Below, piece after piece: positions 53,179-62,245 of a stretch of 64,000 nt of DNA; position 1 is the stretch's first letter, and every line of letters starts with the position of its first letter. This DNA comes from Bacteroidia bacterium (lineage in GTDB: Bacteria > Bacteroidota > Bacteroidia > NS11-12g > UBA955), in assembly GCA_023228875.1 (NCBI GenBank), contig JALOAG010000001.1:124001-188000 (forward strand). Reading direction: 5' to 3'. The position numbers and the translations under genes were made by a program. The notes below the pieces were generated by a model that saw only the letters and a program-made list of their open reading frames with translations, did no database searches and was not told where the DNA came from.

Positions 53179-55428
53179 ATGAAAAAAGTTACACTGTTAA
53201 TCTGTCTGTTTTTCTACATTTTCCGGGGATTAGGACAATCGCTCAGTTCTGTGAATGTTCTAGGAAATCGCTTTGTAGCAGACAATAGCACTCATTTATA
53301 CAAGACACAAGACTCCAAATTCCTTGTCTTTGGTGCTTCTGCAAATTTGGGTGTAATTTATGCAGACTTTGTACAAGGTGCTACCAAGCAACTCTTCTTC
53401 CATTCTAATAATCCGGACTTGCCAATCAGTGAATTGCAAGGAGCAGGAGGTGTTGCAGAAGATGATACGACTTTTGTTGTGATAGGGCAATTTGAATATC
53501 CTGATGAAAATGCACAATTAGTGGTAGTAAAGGCTACCGAAAGCGGAACGGTGTTGTGGGCAAACAAACTGGCTTCTGCTACAAATGATTTTGCAGACAA
53601 GATAATCAAATGCCAAAATGGTGATTATTTAATTTCTCTGTTTGTGGACAGAAGAGCAGACAATTTTGGAAATCAAATTGCAGGCAGTGCTGTTTTAAGA
53701 ATAGATAAAGATGGAAATCTGTTATGGTATGCGAATGTTGACCAAAGGGCAGAAGCGAACTCACAAGTATTGTCTTTACATGAATTAACAAGTGGCAATA
53801 TTGTGGTTGTACAAAATTTCTCAGAGCAACTTGCACTTATCAAGTTCAACGCTGATGGAGATAGTCTAAACAGTGTGCTTTCTTCGGATTCACTTTTCCC
53901 AACAGCCGCTGCATTGATGCCTGATGGACAAGGTTTATTTGTTACCACTGCTACAACTGCTTTACTTTCTATTGATACATCCTTTAGTGTCAATGCTTTT
54001 GTTAAATACAATCATACCAATATCAACGAGTTCTCTTCTGTGCTGAGCGTCAACGACAGTACTTTAGCAATTGGAGGAAAATACCTCAATGAAGTCTGTA
54101 TTTTGAATGTTAACAATACTTCTTTGTCAGTCAGGAATTTGTATCACCATAGTTTTTTCCCTTATGCAGGTGCAGACCTTCAGGGTATGTTTGTGCTTGA
54201 AGACACTTTTTACAGCTTGTTATCCAATGGTTTTGCACTGAGTCGTCATGATGCAGACTTGGGACATGATTGTTTTGATAAGGTTACAGGCAACTTGGTG
54301 AGTACTGTTCCTCAATCTCACCCCTCTTTTGGTTTGGGAACCCAATATGAAAGCTCTCATCCTACCTTTGGTCAGCTTTTGGGTATTTATACCAATATGA
54401 AACAAGATATACAACCCAGCGCAAACTGTTTGAACTATGATTTGAGCATTCGTACAGAGTATTTGCGATATGAAAATAGTTGTAGAAATATTTTACTCAA
54501 ATACTATGTGTTCAATCACGGAATTGCACCTATTACAAGTTTTGATATCACTACTTATTTTTCTGATACGACAATCACTAAAAGCTATACACTTTCAAAT
54601 CCAATTACAGGGAAAACCGGTGTGTATATTGATTATGGAGAATATTATATCGACCCCGGAGATTATAGGTTGAGCTATATAGTGTCTAAACCTAATGGGA
54701 TGACCGATGAATATTCTTACAATGACTCTTTTTATACTGACTATAAAACCATCCCCAATGTAACCATTGGTATAAATGCTTATGACAGTATTTGTACTAA
54801 TGCCCTCAATGTGTTTACAACCACTGGTCCCGAGGGTACTTTCTCTTTGCTTCGCAATAACAATATTATTTTGCAAGGTGTAACACATACTTATAGTACA
54901 ACTGCGGGTGGAGGTTTGTATCAATTTATGTATGTAAATGCCAAAGGATGTCAATTCTATTCCGACAGTTTTTTTGTAAAAGAACTTGCATTGCCTCCTA
55001 CACCTTCGTTGACAACGAGTCATGACACATTGTTCACAGATGGTGTTCCCTCGCTCTATTGGTATTTTAATAATAATCTGCTGGATTCATTCTCGGCATT
55101 TTTCCTTTATCGAGGCACAGGCAATTACAAAGTTGTATCAATCAATCAGTCGGGATGTGCAGCACAAAATGAGTTATTAGATTTAGTGTTGAACACTCAG
55201 TTTAACACAGTTCCTGCACCTTTTTATTTTGCAAATAACACATTGTTTTGGCAAAGCAAATCGGATGCAACCGTTGCCCTTTATAGCTTGGATGGCAGAA
55301 AATTAGAAGAGTTTAATATTTATGCACAAACACCGAGAGTTACCATACAAAAACCTGTTGGAGTATATTTTCTTGTAATACAATCGGAGAGAAGTTGGTT
55401 TACTACAAAGATTTTAGTACAAGAATAA
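53179..55428 (+). CDS. Large secreted propeller-like protein with T9SS tail
   Basis: 749 residues from the ATG at 53179 (MKKVTLLICLFFYIFRGLGQ); the TTG five codons upstream is rejected. Blade-like blocks in the first half (VVKATESGTVLWANKLAS, RIDKDGNLLWYANVD, KFNADGDSLNSVLS) suggest a beta-propeller, followed by Ig-like segments (near 420-620) and a C-terminal sorting domain (from about 680, ATVALYSLDGRKLEEFNIYA to TTKILVQE) that is less canonical because it lacks the YPNP motif. The SMR gene begins 1 base after its stop. Role unknown. Confidence 0.8.
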   Translation: MKKVTLLICLFFYIFRGLGQSLSSVNVLGNRFVADNSTHLYKTQDSKFLVFGASANLGVIYADFVQGATKQLFFHSNNPDLPISELQGAGGVAEDDTTFVVIGQFEYPDENAQLVVVKATESGTVLWANKLASATNDFADKIIKCQNGDYLISLFVDRRADNFGNQIAGSAVLRIDKDGNLLWYANVDQRAEANSQVLSLHELTSGNIVVVQNFSEQLALIKFNADGDSLNSVLSSDSLFPTAAALMPDGQGLFVTTATTALLSIDTSFSVNAFVKYNHTNINEFSSVLSVNDSTLAIGGKYLNEVCILNVNNTSLSVRNLYHHSFFPYAGADLQGMFVLEDTFYSLLSNGFALSRHDADLGHDCFDKVTGNLVSTVPQSHPSFGLGTQYESSHPTFGQLLGIYTNMKQDIQPSANCLNYDLSIRTEYLRYENSCRNILLKYYVFNHGIAPITSFDITTYFSDTTITKSYTLSNPITGKTGVYIDYGEYYIDPGDYRLSYIVSKPNGMTDEYSYNDSFYTDYKTIPNVTIGINAYDSICTNALNVFTTTGPEGTFSLLRNNNIILQGVTHTYSTTAGGGLYQFMYVNAKGCQFYSDSFFVKELALPPTPSLTTSHDTLFTDGVPSLYWYFNNNLLDSFSAFFLYRGTGNYKVVSINQSGCAAQNELLDLVLNTQFNTVPAPFYFANNTLFWQSKSDATVALYSLDGRKLEEFNIYAQTPRVTIQKPVGVYFLVIQSERSWFTTKILVQE

Positions 55429-55429
55429 C

Positions 55430-55756
55430 ATGAATTGGATACTTATCATCATAGCCGGTTTGTTTGAAGTCGGTTTTGCATCTTGCTTAGGAAAAGCAAA
55501 AGAAACTACCGGTATGGAGTCTTTTTGGTGGCACACCGGATTTGTTGTGTCACTTACTATCAGTATGGTGCTATTGGTCAAAGCTACTCAAACATTGCCT
55601 ATCGGTACAGCGTATGCGGTATGGACAGGTATTGGTGCAGTAGGAACGGTATTGGTCGGGATTTTTGTATTTGATGAACCCACCGACTTTTGGCGATTGT
55701 TTTTCTTAGTAACCCTGATAGCTTCTTTAATTGGTTTGAAAATAGTCTCGCACTGA
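55430..55756 (+). CDS. sugE: SMR family exporter (SugE/Gdx type)
   Basis: 108 residues, four helices. The conserved Glu is in GLFEVGFASCLGKA (residue 14 region), and the subtype motif TAYAVWTGIGAVGTVL (near 60) with the last helix FLVTLIASLIGLKIV is that of SugE/Gdx proteins, which export guanidinium, or quaternary ammonium compounds in some members. It starts 1 base after the T9SS gene stop, so it depends on that transcript. I see no guanidine riboswitch upstream; the 5' region is inside the coding sequence. Confidence 0.88.
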   Translation: MNWILIIIAGLFEVGFASCLGKAKETTGMESFWWHTGFVVSLTISMVLLVKATQTLPIGTAYAVWTGIGAVGTVLVGIFVFDEPTDFWRLFFLVTLIASLIGLKIVSH

Positions 55757-55771
55757 GTATCACAAAACCTC

Positions 55772-55779
55772 TACATTTG
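55772..55779 (+). promoter_or_regulatory. Candidate -7 element close to the rlmB start
   Basis: TACATTTG, 8 bases before the ATG at 55788. Confidence 0.5.
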
Positions 55780-55787
55780 TTGCGCTG

Positions 55788-56537
55788 ATGGCACATCAAA
55801 ATAAAGACAACTTAGTAATTTATGGCATTCATCCTGTTGAGGAAGCATTAGAAAACCCGGACAATGTCGAGAAGGTTTTTGTGAAAGATGACATTTCCGG
55901 ACAGGGAATCAAAGAGTTGATTAAAAAAAGTAGAGGATTAAAAATCCCGTGCTTTATTGTCCCTGCTCAAAAACTTGATAGAATAGCCGGAACTCGTAAC
56001 CATCAAGGTGTGGTAGCCTATATTAGCCCTGTATCTTATGGAGATATAGAAAATTTAATTCCATCAATTATTGAGCAAGGTATTGCACCTAAGATTATGG
56101 TTTTGGATAGTGTAACAGATGTTAGAAATTTTGGCGCCATTGCCAGAACTGCCCTTTTCTTAGGGTTTCATGCTTTGGTTATTCCTGCAAGAGGTAATGC
56201 AAGATTCAATGACGAAGCGGTAAAAGCATCTGCCGGTGCGCTTTTAAAAATACCCGTTTGTAGAACTCATGTACTCAAACAAGCTGTGTTTTTTATGAAA
56301 CATTCCGGTTTGAGAATAATTGGAGCCTCAGAAAAAGGAGATAAATTAGCATGGCAATCAGACTTGAGTGCTCCGGTCGCATTGGTAATGGGGGCAGAGG
56401 ATGAGGGGATTTCTAGCTCCATTCTTAAACTTTGTGATGAACTTGTGCAAATACCAAGGTCGGGTGATTTGGACAGTTTAAATGTCTCTGTTGCTGCCGG
56501 AATTTTAGCATACGAAGTATTCAAACAATCTCAATAA
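55788..56537 (+). CDS. rlmB: 23S rRNA 2'-O-ribose methyltransferase (RlmB/TrmH family)
   Basis: 249 residues. An N-terminal substrate-binding domain (LVIYGIHPVEEALENPDNV, residues 8-80) and a SPOUT knot domain with motif 1 DSVTDVRNFGAIARTALFLG, motif 2 LVMGAEDEGISS and motif 3 QIPRSGDLDSLNVSVAAGIL. It methylates the ribose of G2251 in the peptidyl-transferase loop of 23S rRNA; other TrmH-family members with the same motifs act on different sites, so the exact site is by family length and N-domain. The next gene begins directly after its stop. Confidence 0.9.
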   Translation: MAHQNKDNLVIYGIHPVEEALENPDNVEKVFVKDDISGQGIKELIKKSRGLKIPCFIVPAQKLDRIAGTRNHQGVVAYISPVSYGDIENLIPSIIEQGIAPKIMVLDSVTDVRNFGAIARTALFLGFHALVIPARGNARFNDEAVKASAGALLKIPVCRTHVLKQAVFFMKHSGLRIIGASEKGDKLAWQSDLSAPVALVMGAEDEGISSSILKLCDELVQIPRSGDLDSLNVSVAAGILAYEVFKQSQ

Positions 56538-57497
56538 ATGCAGCAGTCTCCTTTAGTATCGGTGCTCATGCCTGTTTACAATGGGGAAAGGTTTGTTGCT
56601 GAAGCCATACAATCTGTGCTCAATCAAACATATCAGAATTTTGAGTTGATGGTTTGTAATGATGGCTCAAATGACGATACTGATAGAGTGATTCAGTCTT
56701 TCGTTGACAAGCGTATCCAAACCTTGAATCATTCTCAAAGATTAGGTATTCCTGCTACTCGCAATGAATTACTGAACAAAGCCAAAGGCGAATTTGTGGC
56801 TTGGCTTGATGCGGATGATTTTTCTTTGCCTCAACGGTTGCAAAAACAAGTTGAGTTTCTTTCTCACAATGCTGAATTTAGTGCGTGTTTCACGGATGTT
56901 AAAATTGTAGATAAGAAAAGCAGTAAGTATATTCAACTGCCCAATCAACCACTTTTGTTTAAGAACTTGTTGTTCTATAAACAGCCATTCTTTTTTAGCT
57001 CTTGTATGGCAAGAAGATACGCAGATATCGGCTTTGCCCCCAATTTAAAAAGAACTCAGGATTTTGGTTATATATGGGAACTTGCGCATAAAGGAAGTTT
57101 GGGAATTGTGCAACAAACATTAACCGTTCATAAATTGATTGACTCGGATGCCAAGCCTGATTTTGCTAATGGAGAAATTGAGAGTATAGATACCCAAGTA
57201 AAAAAGTTGGAAGATATAGGGGTGCAATTTGATAAGGTTCAAGTTGTGGCTCTGAATAAATTTTTAAGAGATATAAGAGCCTGTAATAAGAATGAAGCCA
57301 ATCTTGCACTTGCTTTAATGCAAAAAGTATATCTGTCCAATGAACTTTTAAAACAAGGATTGAATAAGCAATACCTCAAAGCAATTTATGTATATTATGT
57401 GTTGAAGTCGGTGTATTTCCATTCAATAGGGCATCTCTTTAAGCTCAGGTTCGCACCCCTCCAATTAATCATAACATTGATAAGAATGAGGATGTAA
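56538..57497 (+). CDS. Glycosyltransferase family 2
   Basis: 319 residues, GT-A fold. The N-terminus VSVLMPVYNGERFVAEAIQS is typical, with CNDGSNDDTD (UDP-sugar binding Asp) and AWLDADDFSLPQRLQ (the DxD metal motif), then RRYADIGFAPNLKRTQDFGY near 165. It transfers a sugar to an unknown acceptor, probably for surface polysaccharide or LPS. The gene starts on the base after the rlmB stop and is co-transcribed with it. Confidence 0.9.
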   Translation: MQQSPLVSVLMPVYNGERFVAEAIQSVLNQTYQNFELMVCNDGSNDDTDRVIQSFVDKRIQTLNHSQRLGIPATRNELLNKAKGEFVAWLDADDFSLPQRLQKQVEFLSHNAEFSACFTDVKIVDKKSSKYIQLPNQPLLFKNLLFYKQPFFFSSCMARRYADIGFAPNLKRTQDFGYIWELAHKGSLGIVQQTLTVHKLIDSDAKPDFANGEIESIDTQVKKLEDIGVQFDKVQVVALNKFLRDIRACNKNEANLALALMQKVYLSNELLKQGLNKQYLKAIYVYYVLKSVYFHSIGHLFKLRFAPLQLIITLIRMRM

Positions 57498-57557
57498 CAG
57501 ACTCTTAAAAGGTTTTTTACGTTCACAATTCATATTAGTAAAATGCAACAGTCTCAA

Positions 57558-57565
57558 TATATTTG
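57558..57565 (+). promoter_or_regulatory. Promoter -7 element for the beta-barrel gene
   Basis: TATATTTG, 12 bases before the ATG at 57578; an upstream in-frame TTG is inside the box and is rejected. Confidence 0.5.
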
Positions 57566-57577
57566 CCACACTTAAAG

Positions 57578-58393
57578 ATGCATAATTTCTTAAAATCACT
57601 TTGTTTGTTATTGTTGTTTTCTTTTGGGGTTCATTCTCTAATATATTCTCAAACACCCGGAGGAAAATCACGCGCACAACAAAAACGATTTACGCAAGAA
57701 CCGCATTTGCCGGTAGTACAATTAGAGTTCAACTATGCCTACTTTCAACCGTTTGGATTATTAAATCAACGATATGGGTATTTCAGCGGATTTGGTGCAG
57801 GAGTAAGTTATCGTTGGGAAAATAAATGGATGGTGGGCTATAATTTTAGTGCAATTTGGGGTGGTGGTGTAAAAGAGAATACAGCTCTGGACTCTATTAT
57901 AGGTCCTTCGGGAAGTTTGATTGACAACAATGGAAATCTTGCGATTGTCAGACTCTTTTCAAGAGGGTATCATACTGATGCTTATGTGGGCTATTTACTT
58001 ACCACCAAGAAGAAGAACCCAAACTCAGGTTTCGTTTTTAAAGCAGGTTTTGGATACTTGGAGCATAAAATCAAATACCATCATACCATCAATATAATGC
58101 CTCAGTTACAAGATGGAATGTACAAGGGTTATGATAGACTTACCAGTGGGGTTATGCTCACGCAGTTTATAGGATACCAATACAGCTCTTATCTTAAACG
58201 GGTTCATTTTTGGGGAGGTTTTGAGTTGACGGAAGGGTTTACCAAGAATCGCAGAAAATTCAATTATGACACCCGGCAATTTGACACCAAACTTCGAATT
58301 GATAATATGATTGCATTTAGAATTGGTTTTATGATTCCAATGTTTCAATACGGAAAAGGAGAAAAAGAGGGGTCAGAGATATATTTTGATTAA
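57578..58393 (+). CDS. Outer-membrane beta-barrel protein
   Basis: 271 residues from the ATG at 57578. Signal peptide MHNFLKSLCLLLLFSFGVHS ends YSQ. The rest is alternating hydrophobic/polar beta strands (VQLEFNYAYFQPFGLLNQRY, GAGVSYRWENKWMVGYNFSA, FVFKAGFGYLEHKIKY, MIAFRIGFMIPMFQYG) with aromatic girdles, typical of a small outer-membrane barrel. It lies just upstream of the Kdo transferase with a 2-base gap, and the pairing may be meaningful, but no function is established for this family in the sequence alone. Confidence 0.75.
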   Translation: MHNFLKSLCLLLLFSFGVHSLIYSQTPGGKSRAQQKRFTQEPHLPVVQLEFNYAYFQPFGLLNQRYGYFSGFGAGVSYRWENKWMVGYNFSAIWGGGVKENTALDSIIGPSGSLIDNNGNLAIVRLFSRGYHTDAYVGYLLTTKKKNPNSGFVFKAGFGYLEHKIKYHHTINIMPQLQDGMYKGYDRLTSGVMLTQFIGYQYSSYLKRVHFWGGFELTEGFTKNRRKFNYDTRQFDTKLRIDNMIAFRIGFMIPMFQYGKGEKEGSEIYFD

Positions 58394-58394
58394 C

Positions 58395-59609
58395 ATGTTT
58401 GGGATATTTTATAGAATCGGGATTGAACTGTATTTTTTGCTGGTACGTATCGTTTCGTTTTCTAACAAAAAAGCATCCTTGTTTATCAAAGGCAGGCAAT
58501 CTATATTCTCTACACTTGCAACCTTAGAACCAAAAACATATCGCAGGATATGGTTTCACTGTGCTTCCTTAGGTGAATTTGAGCAAGCTAAACCGATAAT
58601 AGAGCAACTCAAAACACAACAGCCTCATATTTTTATTGCAGTTTCTTTTTTCTCTCCGTCCGGTTTTGAACCCTCCAAAAATTATCAGCATGCAGATTGG
58701 GTTGGATACATCCCTAAGGATACATCCCGCAATGCCAATAGGATTATTAGCTTGCTGCAACCGGATTGTGTTGTTTTTGTGAAGTATGAAATCTGGTATT
58801 TTCTACTCAGAGAACTCCACAAACAAAAGATAGCAACCTATTTAGTTTCTGCAAAATTTAGAAAAGGAGGCTTGCTTAACCCATACATAAAATCCTTTTT
58901 CTTGCCTTTGCTCAAGGGTATTAAAAAAATCTATTTACAGGATGTCGGTTCGTACCAAATATTGAAAGATGAAGGATTGAAACAAATTGAAATTTCGGGA
59001 GATACCAGAGTGGATAGGGTGATAGCGTTGGCAGCGCAAGAGTTTGATACAACGCAATTTGAAAAATTTGTACAACACTCAAAGGTTTTGATTGGAGGAA
59101 GCACCTGGCAACAAGAAGAGGATTTGTTGTTTGAAGCTATGCAAACATTACCGGAGTTCATAAAATTAATTATTGCTCCGCATGATATAAAACGAAGTAA
59201 AGATATTGCACACAAGTTTGAAAAATTTGGCGTGGCTTTATTATCACAATGGCAGCCGGATGGTCAAGTCAGAGTAGTCATTGTGGACAGTATTGGGCAG
59301 TTGTCAAAGCTGTATAGAATAGCCAATATTGCATTTATAGGCGGGGGATTTAATAATAGCTTGCATAATATTTATGAACCTGCTGTGTATGGTATTCCTG
59401 TTTTGTATGGAAATAATACACCCAAATTCCCGGAAGCGGATTTGTTTTATAAGAATGGAATGGGGTTTCCTATAAGAACAGCCGGAGAACTTTACAAGCT
59501 CACCTTGTCATTAGATGATTTTTACAAAACAGTAAAAAGCAAGTCCGCTCAATTCTTTGAGAACAATAGGGGAGTCTGCACCACAATCTCTACGGAGTTG
59601 TTACAATAA
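58395..59609 (+). CDS. waaA: 3-deoxy-D-manno-octulosonate (Kdo) transferase
   Basis: 404 residues from the ATG at 58395 (MFGIFYRIGIELYFLLVRIV), which follows the preceding stop by one base; the TTG upstream overlaps that gene. Single N-terminal membrane anchor, then the catalytic Glu in FHCASLGEFEQAKPI, KYEIWYFLLRELHK and the second GT-B domain with VLIGGSTWQQEEDLLF, IAPHDIKRSKD and FIGGGFNNSLHNIYEPAVYG. It attaches Kdo to lipid IVA during LPS synthesis at the inner membrane. This is direct evidence for an LPS-type outer membrane. Confidence 0.93.
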   Translation: MFGIFYRIGIELYFLLVRIVSFSNKKASLFIKGRQSIFSTLATLEPKTYRRIWFHCASLGEFEQAKPIIEQLKTQQPHIFIAVSFFSPSGFEPSKNYQHADWVGYIPKDTSRNANRIISLLQPDCVVFVKYEIWYFLLRELHKQKIATYLVSAKFRKGGLLNPYIKSFFLPLLKGIKKIYLQDVGSYQILKDEGLKQIEISGDTRVDRVIALAAQEFDTTQFEKFVQHSKVLIGGSTWQQEEDLLFEAMQTLPEFIKLIIAPHDIKRSKDIAHKFEKFGVALLSQWQPDGQVRVVIVDSIGQLSKLYRIANIAFIGGGFNNSLHNIYEPAVYGIPVLYGNNTPKFPEADLFYKNGMGFPIRTAGELYKLTLSLDDFYKTVKSKSAQFFENNRGVCTTISTELLQ

Positions 59610-59657
59610 GTATCAGTATAGAAAATATCTAACTATGGTAAAATCATCACATTTGCC

Positions 59658-59665
59658 TACTTTTG
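59658..59665 (+). promoter_or_regulatory. Promoter -7 element for the DUF3127 gene
   Basis: TACTTTTG, 29 bases before the ATG at 59695. Confidence 0.5.
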
Positions 59666-59694
59666 CAAGACGTTATAAATAGCACAAAACAAGT

Positions 59695-60108
59695 ATGGAA
59701 TTAACAGGTAAAATCATCAAAATACTTCCTATGCAGACAGGTACAGGAAAAAATGGCGAATGGAGAAAACAAGAGTTTGTCATTGAAATACCGGGCACTT
59801 ATCCTAAAAAAGTTGCATTGTCAGCATGGAACGAGAAAGCACAAGATGTTCAGTCAATTGGATTAGGTCAAGAAATTAAAGCTCAAATAGATATAGAATC
59901 AAGAGAGTATAATGAAAGATGGTACACCGATATCAGGGCATGGAAAATTGACAGAGCAAGTGGACAGAATGTAGCTCCTGCTGCAACAAACACCACAACC
60001 AATTCCACACCGGCAAATACAAACTCTCCTTTTGATGCAACACCAAGCCAAAATGCAAATCCATTTGGTGATAGTGAACAAAGTCAGGAAGATGACCTGC
60101 CTTTCTAA
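59695..60108 (+). CDS. DUF3127 protein with SSB-like acidic tail
   Basis: 137 residues. Residues 1-85 match DUF3127 (GKIIKILPMQTGTGKNGEWR, FVIEIPGTYPKKVALSAWNE, YNERWYTDIRAWKID), an OB-fold-like domain. A flexible Asn/Thr/Pro linker follows (about 90-125) and the protein ends EDDLPF, the same kind of acidic-hydrophobic tip that single-stranded DNA-binding protein uses to recruit repair and replication partners. This suggests a nucleic-acid or SSB-like role. Monocistronic, with its own promoter box and terminator. Confidence 0.85.
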   Translation: MELTGKIIKILPMQTGTGKNGEWRKQEFVIEIPGTYPKKVALSAWNEKAQDVQSIGLGQEIKAQIDIESREYNERWYTDIRAWKIDRASGQNVAPAATNTTTNSTPANTNSPFDATPSQNANPFGDSEQSQEDDLPF

Positions 60109-60137
60109 GACATTTATTTAATCTTATTTTCAATAAT

Positions 60138-60162
60138 AGGGAGCATTAAAGCTCCCTTTTTT
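60138..60162 (+). terminator. Intrinsic terminator after DUF3127
   Basis: Stem AGGGAGC / GCTCCCT with a 6-base loop ATTAAA and a T-run, 30 bases after the stop. Confidence 0.85.
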
Positions 60163-60271
60163 GTTGTATTGGGAAATATAAAGAAATAGTTCTGTTGACA
60201 CTGAAAATAAATTAGTTGTCCATAAAGTACCTTATGCTACAATTGCATTATAAATTAAAAAAATACATACT

Positions 60272-60700
60272 ATGAAAAAATTTTATTTTACACAACTGTT
60301 TGCAGCAACTTTAATGTTTGTTGCAGTTAACTTTACTTCATGTAAAAAATATGAAGAAGGTCCTTCAATGAGTTTGCGTTCCAAAAAAGCGCGCTTAGCC
60401 GGTGAATGGAAATTGGATAAAGTCATTTATAATGGGAAAGATATTACCAGTGAATTTCTGCAATTGATGGGTACGGTTGAACTTAATATTGAGAAAGATG
60501 GAACTGCTGAAATGTTTTATGGCACTCAAAGAGATGAAAGTACTTGGGAGTTTAATTCAGGAAAAGACAAAGTAATTTTCACTGATACAAGAGACAAGGA
60601 AACAACAACATTGACTATCCTACGCTTGACTAATAGTGAGTTCTTTGCAGAGGAAGTTGACGATAGCGATAAATATCGTTGGGAGTTTAAATCCAAGTAG
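60272..60700 (+). CDS. Lipocalin-like lipoprotein
   Basis: 142 residues. Leader MKKFYFTQLFAATLMFVAVN with the lipobox FTSC followed by KKY. The mature part (LAGEWKLDKVIYNGKDITSE, GTVELNIEKDGTAEMFYGTQ, TWEFNSGKDKVIFTD, LRLTNSEFFAEE) has the GEW start and beta-strand rhythm of lipocalin-like domains common among small Bacteroidota lipoproteins. The ligand is unknown. Its own terminator follows. Confidence 0.75.
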   Translation: MKKFYFTQLFAATLMFVAVNFTSCKKYEEGPSMSLRSKKARLAGEWKLDKVIYNGKDITSEFLQLMGTVELNIEKDGTAEMFYGTQRDESTWEFNSGKDKVIFTDTRDKETTTLTILRLTNSEFFAEEVDDSDKYRWEFKSK

Positions 60701-60723
60701 TATTTCCTTCAGTTGAACAATTC

Positions 60724-60750
60724 AATGGCGATCTTTCAGGTCGCCATTTT
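60724..60750 (+). terminator. Intrinsic terminator after the lipoprotein gene
   Basis: Stem AATGGCGA / TCGCCATT with a 9-base loop and a T-rich tail. The tail continues into TATTTTTG at 60751-60758, a possible -7 box 4 bases before the DUF488 ATG. Confidence 0.8.
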
Positions 60751-60762
60751 TATTTTTGTACT

Positions 60763-61278
60763 ATGCGAACTATCTATACAGTGGGTCATTCTACACATAG
60801 CATAGATGAGTTATTTATTATGTTACAATCTGTTGGTATTGAAACTTTAGTTGATATTAGAAGTCTTCCCGGCTCTAGGAAATTTCCATGGTTTGACAAG
60901 GAAAATTTGGAAGTTGTATTACCTCAACATGGTATTGCATATTTGCATTTGTCCGCATTAGGTGGACGAAGAAAAGTCAAAAAGGACTCGCATAATACCC
61001 GTTGGCATCATAAAGCTTTTAGAGGTTATGCTGACTATATGGAAACTCCGGAGTTTGTCAATGGAATTCAGGAACTAGAAGAGATTGCCTCTAAGTCAAA
61101 AGTGGCTATCATGTGTGCTGAGGCAGTTTGGTGGCGTTGCCACCGCTCAATGGTGTCTGATTATTTAAAAGCAAAAGGATGGGAAGTACTGCATATTATG
61201 AATAAAAACAAAGTGCAACAACATACTTTTACCCAACCTGCAAGAGTGGAGGGAAACTCCGTGTTCTATTGTGATTAA
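60763..61278 (+). CDS. DUF488 protein
   Basis: 171 residues. DUF488 signatures are clear: RTIYTVGHSTHSIDELFIML at the start, LVDIRSLPGSRKFPWFDKEN, FRGYADYMETPEFVNGIQEL and the Cys/Arg-rich MCAEAVWWRCHRSMVSDYL. The family has conserved Cys and Arg residues that suggest an enzymatic role, but no activity is established. Start and length are normal. The TATTTTTG box 4 bases before the ATG could make the mRNA leaderless, or may only be the preceding terminator's T-run. Confidence 0.92.
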   Translation: MRTIYTVGHSTHSIDELFIMLQSVGIETLVDIRSLPGSRKFPWFDKENLEVVLPQHGIAYLHLSALGGRRKVKKDSHNTRWHHKAFRGYADYMETPEFVNGIQELEEIASKSKVAIMCAEAVWWRCHRSMVSDYLKAKGWEVLHIMNKNKVQQHTFTQPARVEGNSVFYCD

Positions 61279-61333
61279 GTAGTATCTAAGCGCATCCTAA
61301 TCTTTATTAATATTGCAATTCTAAATTTTCAAT

Positions 61334-62245
61334 ATGGCGAATGAGTTTGTTTTGGATGCAAGAGGCATTACGAAGAGATATGGTAATTTTACTGCACTCA
61401 ACAAGGTTGACATTCAAGTTCCTGCGGGTACAATTTTTGGATTAATGGGTCCGAATGGAGCAGGCAAAAGCACTTTTATCAGAATTGTAAATAGAATTTT
61501 GATGCCGGATGAAGGGCAGATTTTTATTCATAATCAGCCTCTTGCAGAGAAGCATGTGCTCAACATAGGGTATTTGCCTGAAGAGCGTGGTTTATATAAA
61601 AAAATGAAAGTGGGGGAGCAGTTACTGTATTTTGCACAATTGCGAGGTTTGCGACCGGAAGAAGCCAAACGTAAGGCTAAAGAAAAACTCAAAGATTTTG
61701 AAGCAAAAGACTGGTGGGATAAAAAAGTGGAAGATCTTTCAAAGGGCATGCAACAAAAGGTGCAATTTGTGTCCACCATACTCCATGAGCCGGATTTAAT
61801 TATTCTGGATGAACCTTTTTCAGGTTTTGACCCGCTTAATGCTGATTTAATTAAGAATGAAATAATAAAATTGAAAAACAAAGGAGCGTCTGTAATCCTT
61901 TCTACACACAGAATGGAGTCAGTCGAGGAACTCTGTGAACACATTGTACTCATCAATCAATCAAAAGTTGTTTTGCAGGGAAAAACTATCGAAATCAAAC
62001 AGCAGTATAGAGAGCATGTATTTACGGTTAATTTTCGTGGAGAATTACAAGCAAACAACAGTTTTGAAATGCTGGATTTGCAACAGGATGAAAGTGTAAA
62101 TATTGCTACAATCAAAGCCCAATCCGGTGTGAGTAACAAAGAGTTAATTCAACAATTGGTGGCACAAGTAGAGTTAATGGAGTTTAAAGAGCAAATTCCA
62201 AGTATGAATCAAATATTCATTCGTTCAGTAAAAGAAACAATATGA
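61334..62245 (+). CDS. ABC exporter ATP-binding subunit (NatA-like)
   Basis: 303 residues. Walker A LMGPNGAGKSTFI (near residue 37), Q loop GYLPEERGLYKKMKV, signature LSKGMQQKVQF, Walker B LIILDEPFSGFDPLN and the switch His in LSTHRMESVEEL. The C-terminal 80 residues are an accessory domain usual in this subfamily (DUF4162). It powers the membrane partner that begins 4 bases before its stop. The resemblance to NatA and ABC-2 exporters of Bacteroidota suggests sodium or lipid/peptide export; the substrate is not known. Confidence 0.92.
   Translation: MANEFVLDARGITKRYGNFTALNKVDIQVPAGTIFGLMGPNGAGKSTFIRIVNRILMPDEGQIFIHNQPLAEKHVLNIGYLPEERGLYKKMKVGEQLLYFAQLRGLRPEEAKRKAKEKLKDFEAKDWWDKKVEDLSKGMQQKVQFVSTILHEPDLIILDEPFSGFDPLNADLIKNEIIKLKNKGASVILSTHRMESVEELCEHIVLINQSKVVLQGKTIEIKQQYREHVFTVNFRGELQANNSFEMLDLQQDESVNIATIKAQSGVSNKELIQQLVAQVELMEFKEQIPSMNQIFIRSVKETI

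Noticed and set aside
55430..55470. Guanidine riboswitch upstream of the SMR exporter
   Set aside because: Only one base separates the upstream stop from the ATG, so no riboswitch could be placed there, and none is visible in the preceding coding region.
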